From positions 2,177,001 to 2,241,000 of the forward strand of contig NZ_CP043476.1 of assembly GCF_009769165.1 (NCBI RefSeq): DNA of 64,000 nt, read 5' to 3'. Both the position numbers and the translations under genes were made by a program. The notes under the pieces were generated by a model that saw only the letters and a list, made by a program, of their open reading frames with translations, was not told the origin of the DNA and ran no database searches. The stretch is from Xanthomonas hyacinthi (GTDB taxonomy: Bacteria > Pseudomonadota > Gammaproteobacteria > Xanthomonadales > Xanthomonadaceae). Within the stretch, counting starts at the first letter, position 1. Each line of letters starts with the position of its first letter. This document shows positions 28,182-35,950 of the stretch, piece after piece.

Positions 28182-29137
28182 GGGGTTTCCTTGCTGGCGG
28201 TATCCAGTTGCGCGACGTCGTCGGCCGACAGCGCCAGGCGCGCGGCGGCCAGCAGTTGCTGCAACTGCTCGATGCTGGTCGCGCTGGCGATCGGTGCGGC
28301 GATGCCGGGACGCGCGATCAGCCACGCCAGGGCCACCTGGGTCGGCGTGGCCGCGTGCTTGCCGGCGATGTCGTCGAGCGCGGCGAGGATGCGCAGGCCG
28401 CGCGCGTTGAGATAGCGCGCGATCACGCTGTCGCCGCGCGCCTGGCTCTTGGCGGCATCGGCGGGGCTGCGGTACTTGCCGCTGAGGAAGCCGCGGGCCA
28501 GCGCGTAGTAGCAGAGCGTGCCCAGGCCCTGCTCGCGCACCAGCGGTTCCAGGCCGGCTTCGTAGCCGCTGCGGTCGTACAGGTTGTATTCGGGCTGCAA
28601 GGTCTCGTAGCGCGGCAAACCATATTGCGCGGAGACCTTCAGTGCCTGGGCCAGGCGTTCGGCGCTGTAGTTGGAGGCGCCGATCGCGCGCACCTTGCCT
28701 TGCTCGATCAACCGCCCGAACGCGGCCAGCGCGGCTTCCAGCGGCACCGACTCGTCGTCCTCGTGCGCCTGGTACAGGTCGATCACGTCGGTCTGCAGGC
28801 GCTGCAGCGATTCTTCCACCGCCGCGGCGATGTTGTCGGCGGACAGGCCCGGGCGTTCGGCCCATTTGCCGACCTTGGTCGCGATCAGCACCTTGTCGCG
28901 CTTGCCGCTGCGCTTGAGCCACTGGCCGATGATGGTTTCCGACTCGCCGCCGCGGTTGCCGGGCACCCAGGCCGCATACACATCGGCGGTGTCGATCAGG
29001 TTGTAGCCGGCCTCGACGAAGGCGTCGAGCAAGGCGAAGGAGGTCTTGGCGTCGGCGCTCCAGCCGAACACATTGCCGCCGAAGGCGAGCGGCGCCGCGT
29101 GCAGGCCGGAACGGCCGAGTTCGCGCGTGTGCAGCAT
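28178..29137 (-). CDS. Aldo/keto reductase
   Basis: 319 residues. Catalytic tetrad residues are seen: Asp and Tyr in LIDTADVYAAWVPGNRGGES, Lys in VLIATKVGKWAERPG, and His in VIDLYQAHEDDES. The NADPH-binding end is at PIASATSIEQLQQLLAAARL. It resembles the YajO/YdjG-like branch of the family. First gene of an operon with the MDR oxidoreductase. The two together suggest reduction of carbonyl or enone compounds, but the substrate is not known. Confidence 0.9.
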   Translation of the reverse strand: MLHTRELGRSGLHAAPLAFGGNVFGWSADAKTSFALLDAFVEAGYNLIDTADVYAAWVPGNRGGESETIIGQWLKRSGKRDKVLIATKVGKWAERPGLSADNIAAAVEESLQRLQTDVIDLYQAHEDDESVPLEAALAAFGRLIEQGKVRAIGASNYSAERLAQALKVSAQYGLPRYETLQPEYNLYDRSGYEAGLEPLVREQGLGTLCYYALARGFLSGKYRSPADAAKSQARGDSVIARYLNARGLRILAALDDIAGKHAATPTQVALAWLIARPGIAAPIASATSIEQLQQLLAAARLALSADDVAQLDTASKETP

Positions 29138-29312
29138 GGGGAACGCTCCGCTGTGGGGAAGGGCGACAGGATAGTCGCCCGAGGTTTCGGTATCGGGGCG
29201 ATGGTGGCGAAAACAGCGTTCCGTTTGCGTGATTCGCGCTAACGCGACGACAACATTCGGGCGCGCAGGCGTGCATGCTAGGCTCGCGCCACATCGACAA
29301 CGGACGGACGCC

Positions 29313-30170
29313 ATGAGCCTTCTCACCACGCTTGCCTGCGCTTGTACCCTGGCCATTGCCGCGACGCTGGCGATCCCGACCGCACAGGCGCTCAAGCCTG
29401 CCGACAGCGCCAGCTTGCCGGTGCCGGATGCGGCGCTGCGGGCCGCCATCGACGGCAGCTGGCGCGACCGCGTCTATGTCGCGCGCGATGCCTACCGGCA
29501 TCCGGGGCAGACTCTGGCGTTGTTCGGCATCACGCCGACCCTGACGGTGATCGAGATCACCCCCGGCGGCGGCTGGTATTCGGAAATCCTGGCGCCGTAC
29601 CTGCGCGAACGCGGCCAGTACATCGCCGCGGTAGTCGATCCGGCCGCGGTGCCGGAAGGACGCGGCCGCGACGATCAGCAGAAGGCGCGCGCGACGCTGG
29701 AGCAGAAGTTCGCCGCCGCGCCGGCGCAGTACGACCACGCCAGGCTGGTGGCGTATTCGCCCGCCGCACCGGTATTCGGTCCCGCGGCGTCGGCCGACCT
29801 GGTGCTGACCTTCCGCAACGTGCACAGCTGGCGCATGGCCGGCCAGGCGGAGGGCATGTTCAAGGGCTTCTACCAGGTGCTCAAGCCCGGCGGCGTGCTC
29901 GGCGTGGTCGAACACCGCGCCAAGGCCGACGTGCCGGCCGACGACAAGAGCGGCTACGTCGGCCAGGCGCAGGTGATCGCGATGGCCGAGGCGGCCGGCT
30001 TCACGCTGGCCGGCAAGAGCGAGGTCAACGCCAATCCGCGCGACACCAAGGATTACCGGGGTGGCGTGTGGACGCTGCCGCCGAGCAACAGCCACGACGC
30101 GGCCGACGACGCCAAGTACAAGGCCATCGGCGAGAGCGACCGGATGACGCTGAAATTCGTCAAGCCCTGA
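29313..30170 (+). CDS. Exported class I SAM-dependent methyltransferase-like protein
   Basis: 285 residues with a signal peptide (LACACTLAIAATLAIPTAQA, cleavage near 26). The body is a methyltransferase fold: the Gly-rich loop VIEITPGGGWYSEILAPYLR, VLTFRNVHSWRMAGQAEGMF, and VLKPGGVLGVVEHRAKADVP. A methyltransferase with a secretion signal is odd, because SAM is not normally found in the periplasm. Many Proteobacteria carry this family, so the signal is real and the enzyme may bind another ligand. Confidence 0.83.
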   Translation: MSLLTTLACACTLAIAATLAIPTAQALKPADSASLPVPDAALRAAIDGSWRDRVYVARDAYRHPGQTLALFGITPTLTVIEITPGGGWYSEILAPYLRERGQYIAAVVDPAAVPEGRGRDDQQKARATLEQKFAAAPAQYDHARLVAYSPAAPVFGPAASADLVLTFRNVHSWRMAGQAEGMFKGFYQVLKPGGVLGVVEHRAKADVPADDKSGYVGQAQVIAMAEAAGFTLAGKSEVNANPRDTKDYRGGVWTLPPSNSHDAADDAKYKAIGESDRMTLKFVKP

Positions 30171-30276
30171 GCGACGGCGGCGGGAACGGACATCCGGCGT
30201 GGGAGAATGGCCCACGCCGCGCGCGCCGTCGCTGCTTCGCCGGTTTCCGCATCTTCGCTCTCCAATCCCCGCTTCC

Positions 30277-30813
30277 ATGCTGATCGCGTTCAACAAGCCG
30301 TTCAATGTGCTGTGCCAGTTCACCGATCGCAGCGAACCGCCGCGGCGCACCCTGGCCGAGTTCGGCCTGCCCGCCGACGTGTACGCGGCGGGGCGGTTGG
30401 ACTACGACAGCGAGGGCCTGCTGCTGCTCACCGACGACGGCGCGCTGGCGCACCGCTACACCGATCCGCGGCACAAGCAACCGAAAACGTACTGGGTGCA
30501 GGTGGAAGGCGTGCCGCAGCCCGAACAGCTGCAGCGCCTGCGCGAGGGCGTGGTGTTGAACGACGGAGCGACCGCGCCGGCGCAGGTCAGCGTGCTGGAG
30601 ACGGCGCCGGACCTATGGCCGCGCGATCCGCCGGTGCGCTTCCGCAAGACGGTGCCCGATGCCTGGCTGCAGATCGTGCTGCGCGAAGGACGCAACCGCC
30701 AGGTGCGGCGCATGACGGCGGCGGTCGGTTTGCCGACCTTGCGCCTGGTGCGGGCGGCGATCGGCACGCACAGCTTGCAGGGGTTGGCGCCTGGCGCGTG
30801 GCGGGCGCTGTAA
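30277..30813 (+). CDS. rluE: 23S rRNA pseudouridine(2457) synthase
   Basis: 178 residues, RsuA/RluE family without the S4 domain, as in RluE. Isomerises one uridine in domain V of 23S rRNA. The active-site motif GRLDYDSEGLLLLTDDGALA carries the catalytic Asp; the family's second motif is LREGRNRQVRRMTAAVGLPT. It begins MLIAFNKPFNVLCQF. A repeat hairpin and then a strong terminator follow. Confidence 0.93.
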   Translation: MLIAFNKPFNVLCQFTDRSEPPRRTLAEFGLPADVYAAGRLDYDSEGLLLLTDDGALAHRYTDPRHKQPKTYWVQVEGVPQPEQLQRLREGVVLNDGATAPAQVSVLETAPDLWPRDPPVRFRKTVPDAWLQIVLREGRNRQVRRMTAAVGLPTLRLVRAAIGTHSLQGLAPGAWRAL

Positions 30814-30836
30814 CGCCATGTCCAGATACAAGGTTT

Positions 30837-30886
30837 GGCTTCAGCCGCGACGGGTCTTCCCGTGAAAACTTGTCGCGGCTGAAGCC
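30837..30886. repeat. Dispersed palindromic repeat (GGCTTCAGCCGCGAC family)
   Basis: Two 15-bp inverted arms, GGCTTCAGCCGCGAC and its complement, enclose a 20-nt middle that has its own small hairpin (ACGGG-TCTT-CCCGT). The same arm sequence recurs at 51089-51115 and 60191-60258. It lies just after rluE, like a REP element. Confidence 0.8.
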
Positions 30887-30945
30887 GCTCTATAGGAAGC
30901 AACCCGTAGCGGGCATCACGTGGTCTGCGGACGTTAAACGAAAAC

Positions 30946-30980
30946 AGCGACCGGATGCGTCATCCGGTCGCTGCTTTTTT
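30946..30980 (+). terminator. Strong intrinsic terminator after rluE
   Basis: A perfect 12-bp stem (AGCGACCGGATG with its complement) and a 3-nt loop are followed by GCTTTTTT. On the other strand a T-rich tail (GTTTTCGTTT) also follows, so it probably works in both directions between rluE and the convergent gene at 31031. Confidence 0.92.
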
Positions 30981-31030
30981 AGGCGCTGCTGCTGTCGCCG
31001 CCGCTGTCGCCAGCACCGATCCTGCCAGCC

Positions 31031-31432
31031 TTATTCCTCGGTGGCTTCCTGCGCGGCGGCGGCGCGGCGCGAGGTCCGTGCCGCAGAGCGACGCGCGCCG
31101 GCGTTGCCGCGCTTGCTGGCGTCGATGCGCTGCGAATCGCCTTCGATCGGCGCGTTCTTGCCGCGCTGGCGCTTGCGGTAGATCGCATAGCCGAGCAGAC
31201 CGACACCCACCGCGGCCGCCGCGATCGCGATGACCGGATTGCGCCGCACCGCGATACGCGCGACCTTGGTCCCGGTCTTCACCGCGCCCAGCGCCGCACC
31301 GGTCTTGAGCGCGCCGATGGCGGCGCCGGACTGCAGCCACTTGTTGGCCTGCGGCCCGATGTGACGGAGGCTGTCGCCAGCATGGCTGGCGAGATCCAGC
31401 GCGCGGTCGGTGATGATGGTCAGCTTGCTCAT
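31031..31432 (-). CDS. Hypothetical protein with one membrane helix
   Basis: 133 residues. A weakly amphipathic N-terminus (AIGALKTGAALGAVKTGTKV) leads to one membrane helix (NPVIAIAAAAVGVGLLGYAI) and then a basic, Arg/Ala-rich tail (ASKRGNAGARRSAARTSRRA). No family is recognised. The basic tail may bind nucleic acid or the membrane surface. It ends 50 bp from the bidirectional terminator. Confidence 0.68.
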   Translation of the reverse strand: MSKLTIITDRALDLASHAGDSLRHIGPQANKWLQSGAAIGALKTGAALGAVKTGTKVARIAVRRNPVIAIAAAAVGVGLLGYAIYRKRQRGKNAPIEGDSQRIDASKRGNAGARRSAARTSRRAAAAQEATEE

Positions 31433-31547
31433 GGGGGCGTCCCTACTGGCAGGAATAAGGGCCGCAGTGTCCCCTGCACACCGTATAGACGGCGTTAGCG
31501 CGCCAGCATGGAGTCGTCTGCCGGCTGAATGCGCGGCGGCCGCACGC

Positions 31548-34163
31548 TCAGGTGCCGCGCGGCTTCGCGCGATGGCTGGCGGCGGCGGTCCACGGATCGT
31601 CCGGCCATGGGTGGCGGGGATAGCGGCCCTTCATTTCCTTCTTCACGTCCGGATAGGTGCTGGACCAGAAGTTGCGCAGGTCCTGGGTCACCTGCAGCGG
31701 GCGTCCGCCGGGCGAGAGCAGGTGCAGCAGCAGCGGCACGCGGCCGTCGGCGACGCGCGGGGTGTCGGCCAGGCCGAACAGTTCCTGCAGTTTCACCGCC
31801 AGCACCGGCGGTTGCGGTTGGCCGGCGTGGTCGAGCGCGTAGTCGATGCGCCGCTCCATGCCCGAGGGCACGGTGATCCGGGTCGGCGCGTGGTGCTCGA
31901 GCGCCTGCCGCTGGTCCCACGGCAGCAGCGACTTCAGCGCCTCGCCGAGTTCATCCTCGCCCAGCGCGTCGAGCCGGGTCTTGCCGGCGAAGGCCGGGCG
32001 CAGCCAAGCGTCCAGCCCTTCCAGCAGCGCCGCATCGCCGAGATCGGGCAGGGCCAGCTCCGGCATCCACGCGCGCAGGGCGACCGCGCGTGCGCGCCAC
32101 TGGCTCAGCGGCGCGCTCCACGGCAGCGCCTGCAGGCCGAGTTCGCGCACCGCCTCGGTCAGCGCCGCCGCCGCATGCGCCGGATCGACGCGGCCGGCGG
32201 GGCGGCTGTCGAGCACGATGCGGTCGAAGCGGGTTTCGCGCAGCGCACTCAGTGCGCGCCGCTCGGCGTCCCAGCGCACCACGTCCTGCTGCACGAAGCG
32301 CTGCGGGAAATCGGCGCGCAGCCGCGCCTCGTCCACCGGTGCGGCGCGCAACAGCAGCGCGTCCTTGGCCTCGTAGCGCAATTCGGTGGCGACCAGCCAC
32401 GGTTCGCCGCGCAGGTCGCTGTGCTCGAACAGGCGCGCGCTGCGGCCGTTGGCCAGCAGGTAGCGCAGCGGATCGGCCGGATGCCGGGTGGCGATGCGGT
32501 CGGGGAAGGCGTGGGCGAGCAGGTCGCCGAGTTCGTGCGCTTCCACGTTGTCCGGCGGCGTGGCGTCGCTGCGCAGGCGCCGCCGCCATTGCCTGGCCGC
32601 CGCGTCGATCGCGGCCAGGCCGCCGCGGTTGGCATCGTGCGGGGCGCGGCCGCGGCGCAACGCGGCCAGCGCGCGCCAGCGTGTCGCCAGCGCGTCGCCG
32701 CCCTGGCGCAGCGGGTCGCGCGCCTCGACCAGTGCGGCCAGGTCGCAGGCCAGTGCCTGCGCGCGCGCATCCGGCGCGGCCAGCAGCATCGCCGCCAGCC
32801 GGGGGTGGGTGCCGAGTGCGAGCATGCGCCGGCCGCTCGCGGTGATCGCATGGTTCTCGCGCAAGGCGCCCAGCCGCTGCAGCAGTTCGCGCGCGGCGGC
32901 CAGCGCGCCGGCCGGCGGCGGATCGACGAAGCGCAGCGCGTCGCTGCCCCAGGCCGCCAGTTCCAGCGCCAGGCCGGCCAGTTCCACCTGCAGCATTTCC
33001 GCGCGGCGCTGCGCCTCCAGCCGCTGCGACTGCGGCCACAGCCGGTACGCCCAGCCCGAGGCGACGCGGCCGGCGCGGCCGGCGCGCTGGTCGGCCGAGG
33101 CCTGGGCGATGGCGGTCACGTCCAATCGCGAGAAACCGCTGTTGGGATCGTAGTGCGGCTCGCGCGCCAGCCCGGCATCGATCACCACGCGCACGCCGGG
33201 CAGGGTGACCGAGGATTCGGCCACATTGGTCGCCAGCACCACGCGGCGGCGGCCATGCGGATCGGGCTGCAGCACCTTGGCCTGCTGCTCGACCGGCAAC
33301 TCGCCATGCAACGGCAAAACGTCGACACCGCCACTCCCTTCTCCCCCCGGGAGAAGGTGGCGCGCAGCGCCGGATGAGGGTACGCCCGAGGCGGTGCCGG
33401 ATGAGAGGGCGCCAGAAGCGGCCCCTGATGCGGGCATCCCCAAACCCACCCCAGCCCCCTCCAACGCCGCCTGCACCCGCGCGATCTCGCGCTGCCCGGG
33501 CAGGAACACCAGCACGTCGCCGGGATGCTGCTGCAGCGCATGTTCGATGGCGCGGCGGGTCTGCGCTTCCAGCGCCTCCTCGCGCCGCGCCGGGAAGTGC
33601 GCGATCTCCACCGGATAACTGCGGCCGGCACTCGACAGGCGCGGCGCGTCCAGGAACTGCGCCAGGCGTTCGCCGTCCAGCGTCGCCGACATCACCACGA
33701 GGCGCAGGTCCTCGCGCACCTGCGCCTGCACGTCCAGCGCCAGCGCCAGGCCCAGGTCGGCGGCCAGGTGGCGTTCGTGGAATTCGTCGAACAGCAGCGC
33801 GCCGACGCCGTCGAGCATCGGGTCGTCCTGGATCATCCGGGTCAGGATGCCTTCGGTGACCACTTCGATGCGGGTGCGCGCGGACACCTTGTTCTCGAAG
33901 CGGATGCGGTAGCCCACGGTCTCGCCCGGCGCCTCGCCGCGCTGCCGGGCCATGAACGTGGCGGCGCTGCGCGCGGCGACCCGGCGCGGCTCCAGCATCA
34001 CGATGCGGCGGCCCTGCAGCCACGGCGCCTCGAGCAGCGCCGGCGGCACCTGGGTGGTCTTGCCGGCGCCGGGCGGGGCTTCCAGTACCAGCCGCGGATG
34101 CGCGGCGAGGCTGTCGCGGATCTGCGGCAGCAGCGGATCGATCGGAAAAACGGGAGAGGCCAT
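31548..34163 (-). CDS. hrpB: ATP-dependent helicase HrpB
   Basis: 871 residues, DEAH-box RNA helicase of the HrpB type (not the Hrp secretion regulator). Walker A is EAPPGAGKTTQVPPALLEA, DEAH-type motif FDEFHERHLAADLG (DEFH), motif III VMSATLDG, motif VI QRAGRAGRVASGWAYRLWPQ. The C-terminal HrpB domain is present to WSSTYPDVKKEMKGRYPRHP. ATG at 34161-34163 (MASPVFPIDPLLPQ). About residues 243-284 is a low-complexity stretch (SGAASGALSSGTASGVPSSG) with no place in the family. It is the translation of an inserted intergenic-type repeat, yet the frame stays open. Tolerated because it lies in a loop between the two helicase lobes. Confidence 0.94.
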   Translation of the reverse strand: MASPVFPIDPLLPQIRDSLAAHPRLVLEAPPGAGKTTQVPPALLEAPWLQGRRIVMLEPRRVAARSAATFMARQRGEAPGETVGYRIRFENKVSARTRIEVVTEGILTRMIQDDPMLDGVGALLFDEFHERHLAADLGLALALDVQAQVREDLRLVVMSATLDGERLAQFLDAPRLSSAGRSYPVEIAHFPARREEALEAQTRRAIEHALQQHPGDVLVFLPGQREIARVQAALEGAGVGLGMPASGAASGALSSGTASGVPSSGAARHLLPGGEGSGGVDVLPLHGELPVEQQAKVLQPDPHGRRRVVLATNVAESSVTLPGVRVVIDAGLAREPHYDPNSGFSRLDVTAIAQASADQRAGRAGRVASGWAYRLWPQSQRLEAQRRAEMLQVELAGLALELAAWGSDALRFVDPPPAGALAAARELLQRLGALRENHAITASGRRMLALGTHPRLAAMLLAAPDARAQALACDLAALVEARDPLRQGGDALATRWRALAALRRGRAPHDANRGGLAAIDAAARQWRRRLRSDATPPDNVEAHELGDLLAHAFPDRIATRHPADPLRYLLANGRSARLFEHSDLRGEPWLVATELRYEAKDALLLRAAPVDEARLRADFPQRFVQQDVVRWDAERRALSALRETRFDRIVLDSRPAGRVDPAHAAAALTEAVRELGLQALPWSAPLSQWRARAVALRAWMPELALPDLGDAALLEGLDAWLRPAFAGKTRLDALGEDELGEALKSLLPWDQRQALEHHAPTRITVPSGMERRIDYALDHAGQPQPPVLAVKLQELFGLADTPRVADGRVPLLLHLLSPGGRPLQVTQDLRNFWSSTYPDVKKEMKGRYPRHPWPDDPWTAAASHRAKPRGT
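33337..33357. repeat. Palindromic repeat core inserted in the hrpB reading frame
   Basis: CCTTCTCCC and its complement with a 3-nt loop, followed by the GCGCGCAGCGCCGGATGAGG type tail. This is a common intergenic repeat in Xanthomonas, closely related to the one at 35860-35882. Here it sits inside the hrpB gene and adds about 40 residues. Confidence 0.75.
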
Positions 34164-34273
34164 CGGCCAAGGATACGGATCGGCCGCGCCGCTGTAGAGC
34201 GCGTCCATCTCGCCGGTAGCGCCGGCCCCGTACAATCTCCCGCTTTCCTGCCCGGCTTCCTCGGCATCTGCGC

Positions 34274-35065
34274 ATGACTCTGATCGATATCGGCGCCAAC
34301 CTCACCCACGACTCCTTCGATCGCGACCGCGACGCGGTGCTGCAGCGCGCCCGCGACGCCGGCGTCGCGCAGCTGGTGGTCACCGGCGCCAGCCGCGAGC
34401 ACTCGCCGCTGGCGCTGCAGCTGGCGCAGCGGCATCCCGGTTTCCTGTACGCCACCGCCGGCGTGCATCCGCACCACGCGCTCGAGTACACCGCCGAATG
34501 CGATGCCGAGCTGCGCGCGCTGCATGCGCATGCCGCGGTGGTGGCGGTGGGCGAGTGCGGGCTGGACTACTTCCGCGACCTCGCGCCGCGCCCGGCGCAG
34601 CACCGCGCCTTCGAGCGGCAGCTGCAGCTGGCCGCCGACACCGGCAAGCCGCTGTTCCTGCACCAGCGCGACGCGCATGCGGATTTCCTGGCGCTGATGC
34701 GCCAGTTCGACGGCAAGCTCGGCCCGGCGGTGGTGCATTGCTTCACCGGCACGCGCGAGGAGTTGTTCGACTATCTGGACCGCGACTGGCACATCGGCAT
34801 CACCGGCTGGCTGTGCGACGAGCGCCGCGGCGCGCATCTGCGCGAGCTGGTCAAGAACATCCCCGCATCGCGGCTGATGATCGAGACCGACGCGCCGTAC
34901 CTGCTGCCGCGCACGCTCAAGCCGCTGCCGAAGGACCGGCGCAACGAGCCGGCGTTCCTGGCGCACATCGTCCAGGAGCTGGCGCGCGACCGCGGCGAGG
35001 ACGTGGCGGCGACCGCGGCGGCGGCGACCGCCACCGCGCGCGGGTTCTTCCGCTTGCCTGGCTGA
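34274..35065 (+). CDS. tatD: TatD-family metal-dependent DNase
   Basis: 263 residues. TIM-barrel hydrolase with metal ligands seen in IDIGANLTHDSFDRD (usual HxH replaced by N-x-T-H, as in TatD), VAVGECGLDYFRD (Glu), PLFLHQRDAH (His), VVHCFTGTREEL (His) and MIETDAPYLLP (Asp). Acts as a 3'-5' exonuclease in DNA repair. Divergent from hrpB with 110 bp between. Confidence 0.92.
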   Translation: MTLIDIGANLTHDSFDRDRDAVLQRARDAGVAQLVVTGASREHSPLALQLAQRHPGFLYATAGVHPHHALEYTAECDAELRALHAHAAVVAVGECGLDYFRDLAPRPAQHRAFERQLQLAADTGKPLFLHQRDAHADFLALMRQFDGKLGPAVVHCFTGTREELFDYLDRDWHIGITGWLCDERRGAHLRELVKNIPASRLMIETDAPYLLPRTLKPLPKDRRNEPAFLAHIVQELARDRGEDVAATAAAATATARGFFRLPG

Positions 35066-35079
35066 GCCGGACGGCCGCG

Positions 35080-35448
35080 CTATTCGATCTGCGCGTCCTC
35101 GCGCCTGGCCTCGGCCCTCGCCTCCGGCTCCAGCTCCTCGGCGCTGTGGTTGAGCTTGACGAACACGCCCCAGGCGATCAGCAACAGCGCCGCGCACAGG
35201 CCGACCGCGGTGGCGTAGGGCAGCTTGGCCGGATCGTCGTGCATCAGTTCGAAGACCGAGACCAGCGTCTCGATCGCCAGGGCGATGACGATGGCCACGA
35301 AGAACCGCCACAGGTAGCGGCGCACCCGCGGCGGCCCGCTGATCTTGACGTCGCGCTGCACCTGTCCCTCGAAGAGGGTCTGGCCAAGCTCCAGCGTCGC
35401 CAGCGCCACGGCGAGCAGGCCGATCGCCTCCAGCACCACGGGCCTCAC
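35080..35448 (-). CDS. Hypothetical inner membrane protein
   Basis: 122 residues with three hydrophobic helices (VVLEAIGLLAVALATLELGQ, LWRFFVAIVIALAIETLVSV, ATAVGLCAALLLIAWGVFVK) and a highly charged C-terminus (EELEPEARAEARREDAQIE). No family name known to me. Its start overlaps the stop of the DUF2782 lipoprotein gene by 4 bp, so the two are an operon. Confidence 0.72.
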   Translation of the reverse strand: MRPVVLEAIGLLAVALATLELGQTLFEGQVQRDVKISGPPRVRRYLWRFFVAIVIALAIETLVSVFELMHDDPAKLPYATAVGLCAALLLIAWGVFVKLNHSAEELEPEARAEARREDAQIE

Positions 35449-35732
35449 CAGCTATACAGCTTCCAATACACCGGCGACACATTGTCCTTGTTGCCGTCCA
35501 TGTGGCCGTCGCCGTTCTGGTCGTATAGGTAGTAGGCCGGGGCATTGGCCGGGGTCACCTTGACCATGCGCAGCTGGCCGGACACCCGGTATTCCTCCAC
35601 GGTGTCGCCGTTGTCCATCGTGCGTTTGCTCACGTCCGCGCCGCGCGCGTCCATCGGCGCGCCGTCCGGGCCAAGGCCGGTCGTGGCGCAGCCCGCCAGC
35701 AGCAACAGCGGAACCAGCATCAGGGCTTTCAT
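35445..35732 (-). CDS. DUF2782 family lipoprotein
   Basis: 95 residues from the ATG at 35730-35732. An in-frame GTG 15 bp further up would put the ribosome binding site (GGAGAA) inside the gene, so the ATG is preferred. Signal peptide with lipobox LLLAGC. The DUF2782 core is EEYRVSGQLRMVKVTPANAP then YYLYDQNGDGHMDGNKDN. The gene lies divergent from polA, as commonly in this genus. Function unknown. Confidence 0.83.
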   Translation of the reverse strand: MKALMLVPLLLLAGCATTGLGPDGAPMDARGADVSKRTMDNGDTVEEYRVSGQLRMVKVTPANAPAYYLYDQNGDGHMDGNKDNVSPVYWKLYSW

Positions 35733-35859
35733 CGCAGCGTTCTCCACAGCCGAAGTCGTCGCCGCCGATTATGCGCCGCGCCGCCGCATTCGGCGTGCGA
35801 AGGGTGGAGCCGCGTGCGCCCAACTCCGCGAGACGCTTCGCGCCTTACCCTCACCCCAA

Positions 35860-35882
35860 CCCCTCTCCCGGGGGGAGAGGGG
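35860..35882. repeat. Palindromic repeat upstream of polA
   Basis: A 10-bp perfect stem, CCCCTCTCCC and its complement around GGG, follows CCCTCACCCCAA. Same family as the copy inside hrpB. Just after it, 35890-35935 has degenerate CCCGAGTCC units like those behind polA. Confidence 0.75.
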
Positions 35883-35950
35883 CTAAGGCGCTCCCCGATC
35901 CCGAGTCCCAAGCCCCGAGTCCCGAGCCCCGCCCAGCGTAGAATCGGCCA

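Noticed and set aside
27135..30350. A single open frame of more than 1000 codons on the reverse strand
   Set aside because: Only its last third (MDR oxidoreductase from 28181) is protein-like. The upstream part overlaps the aldo/keto reductase and other genes in a different frame, and stays open only because of high GC.
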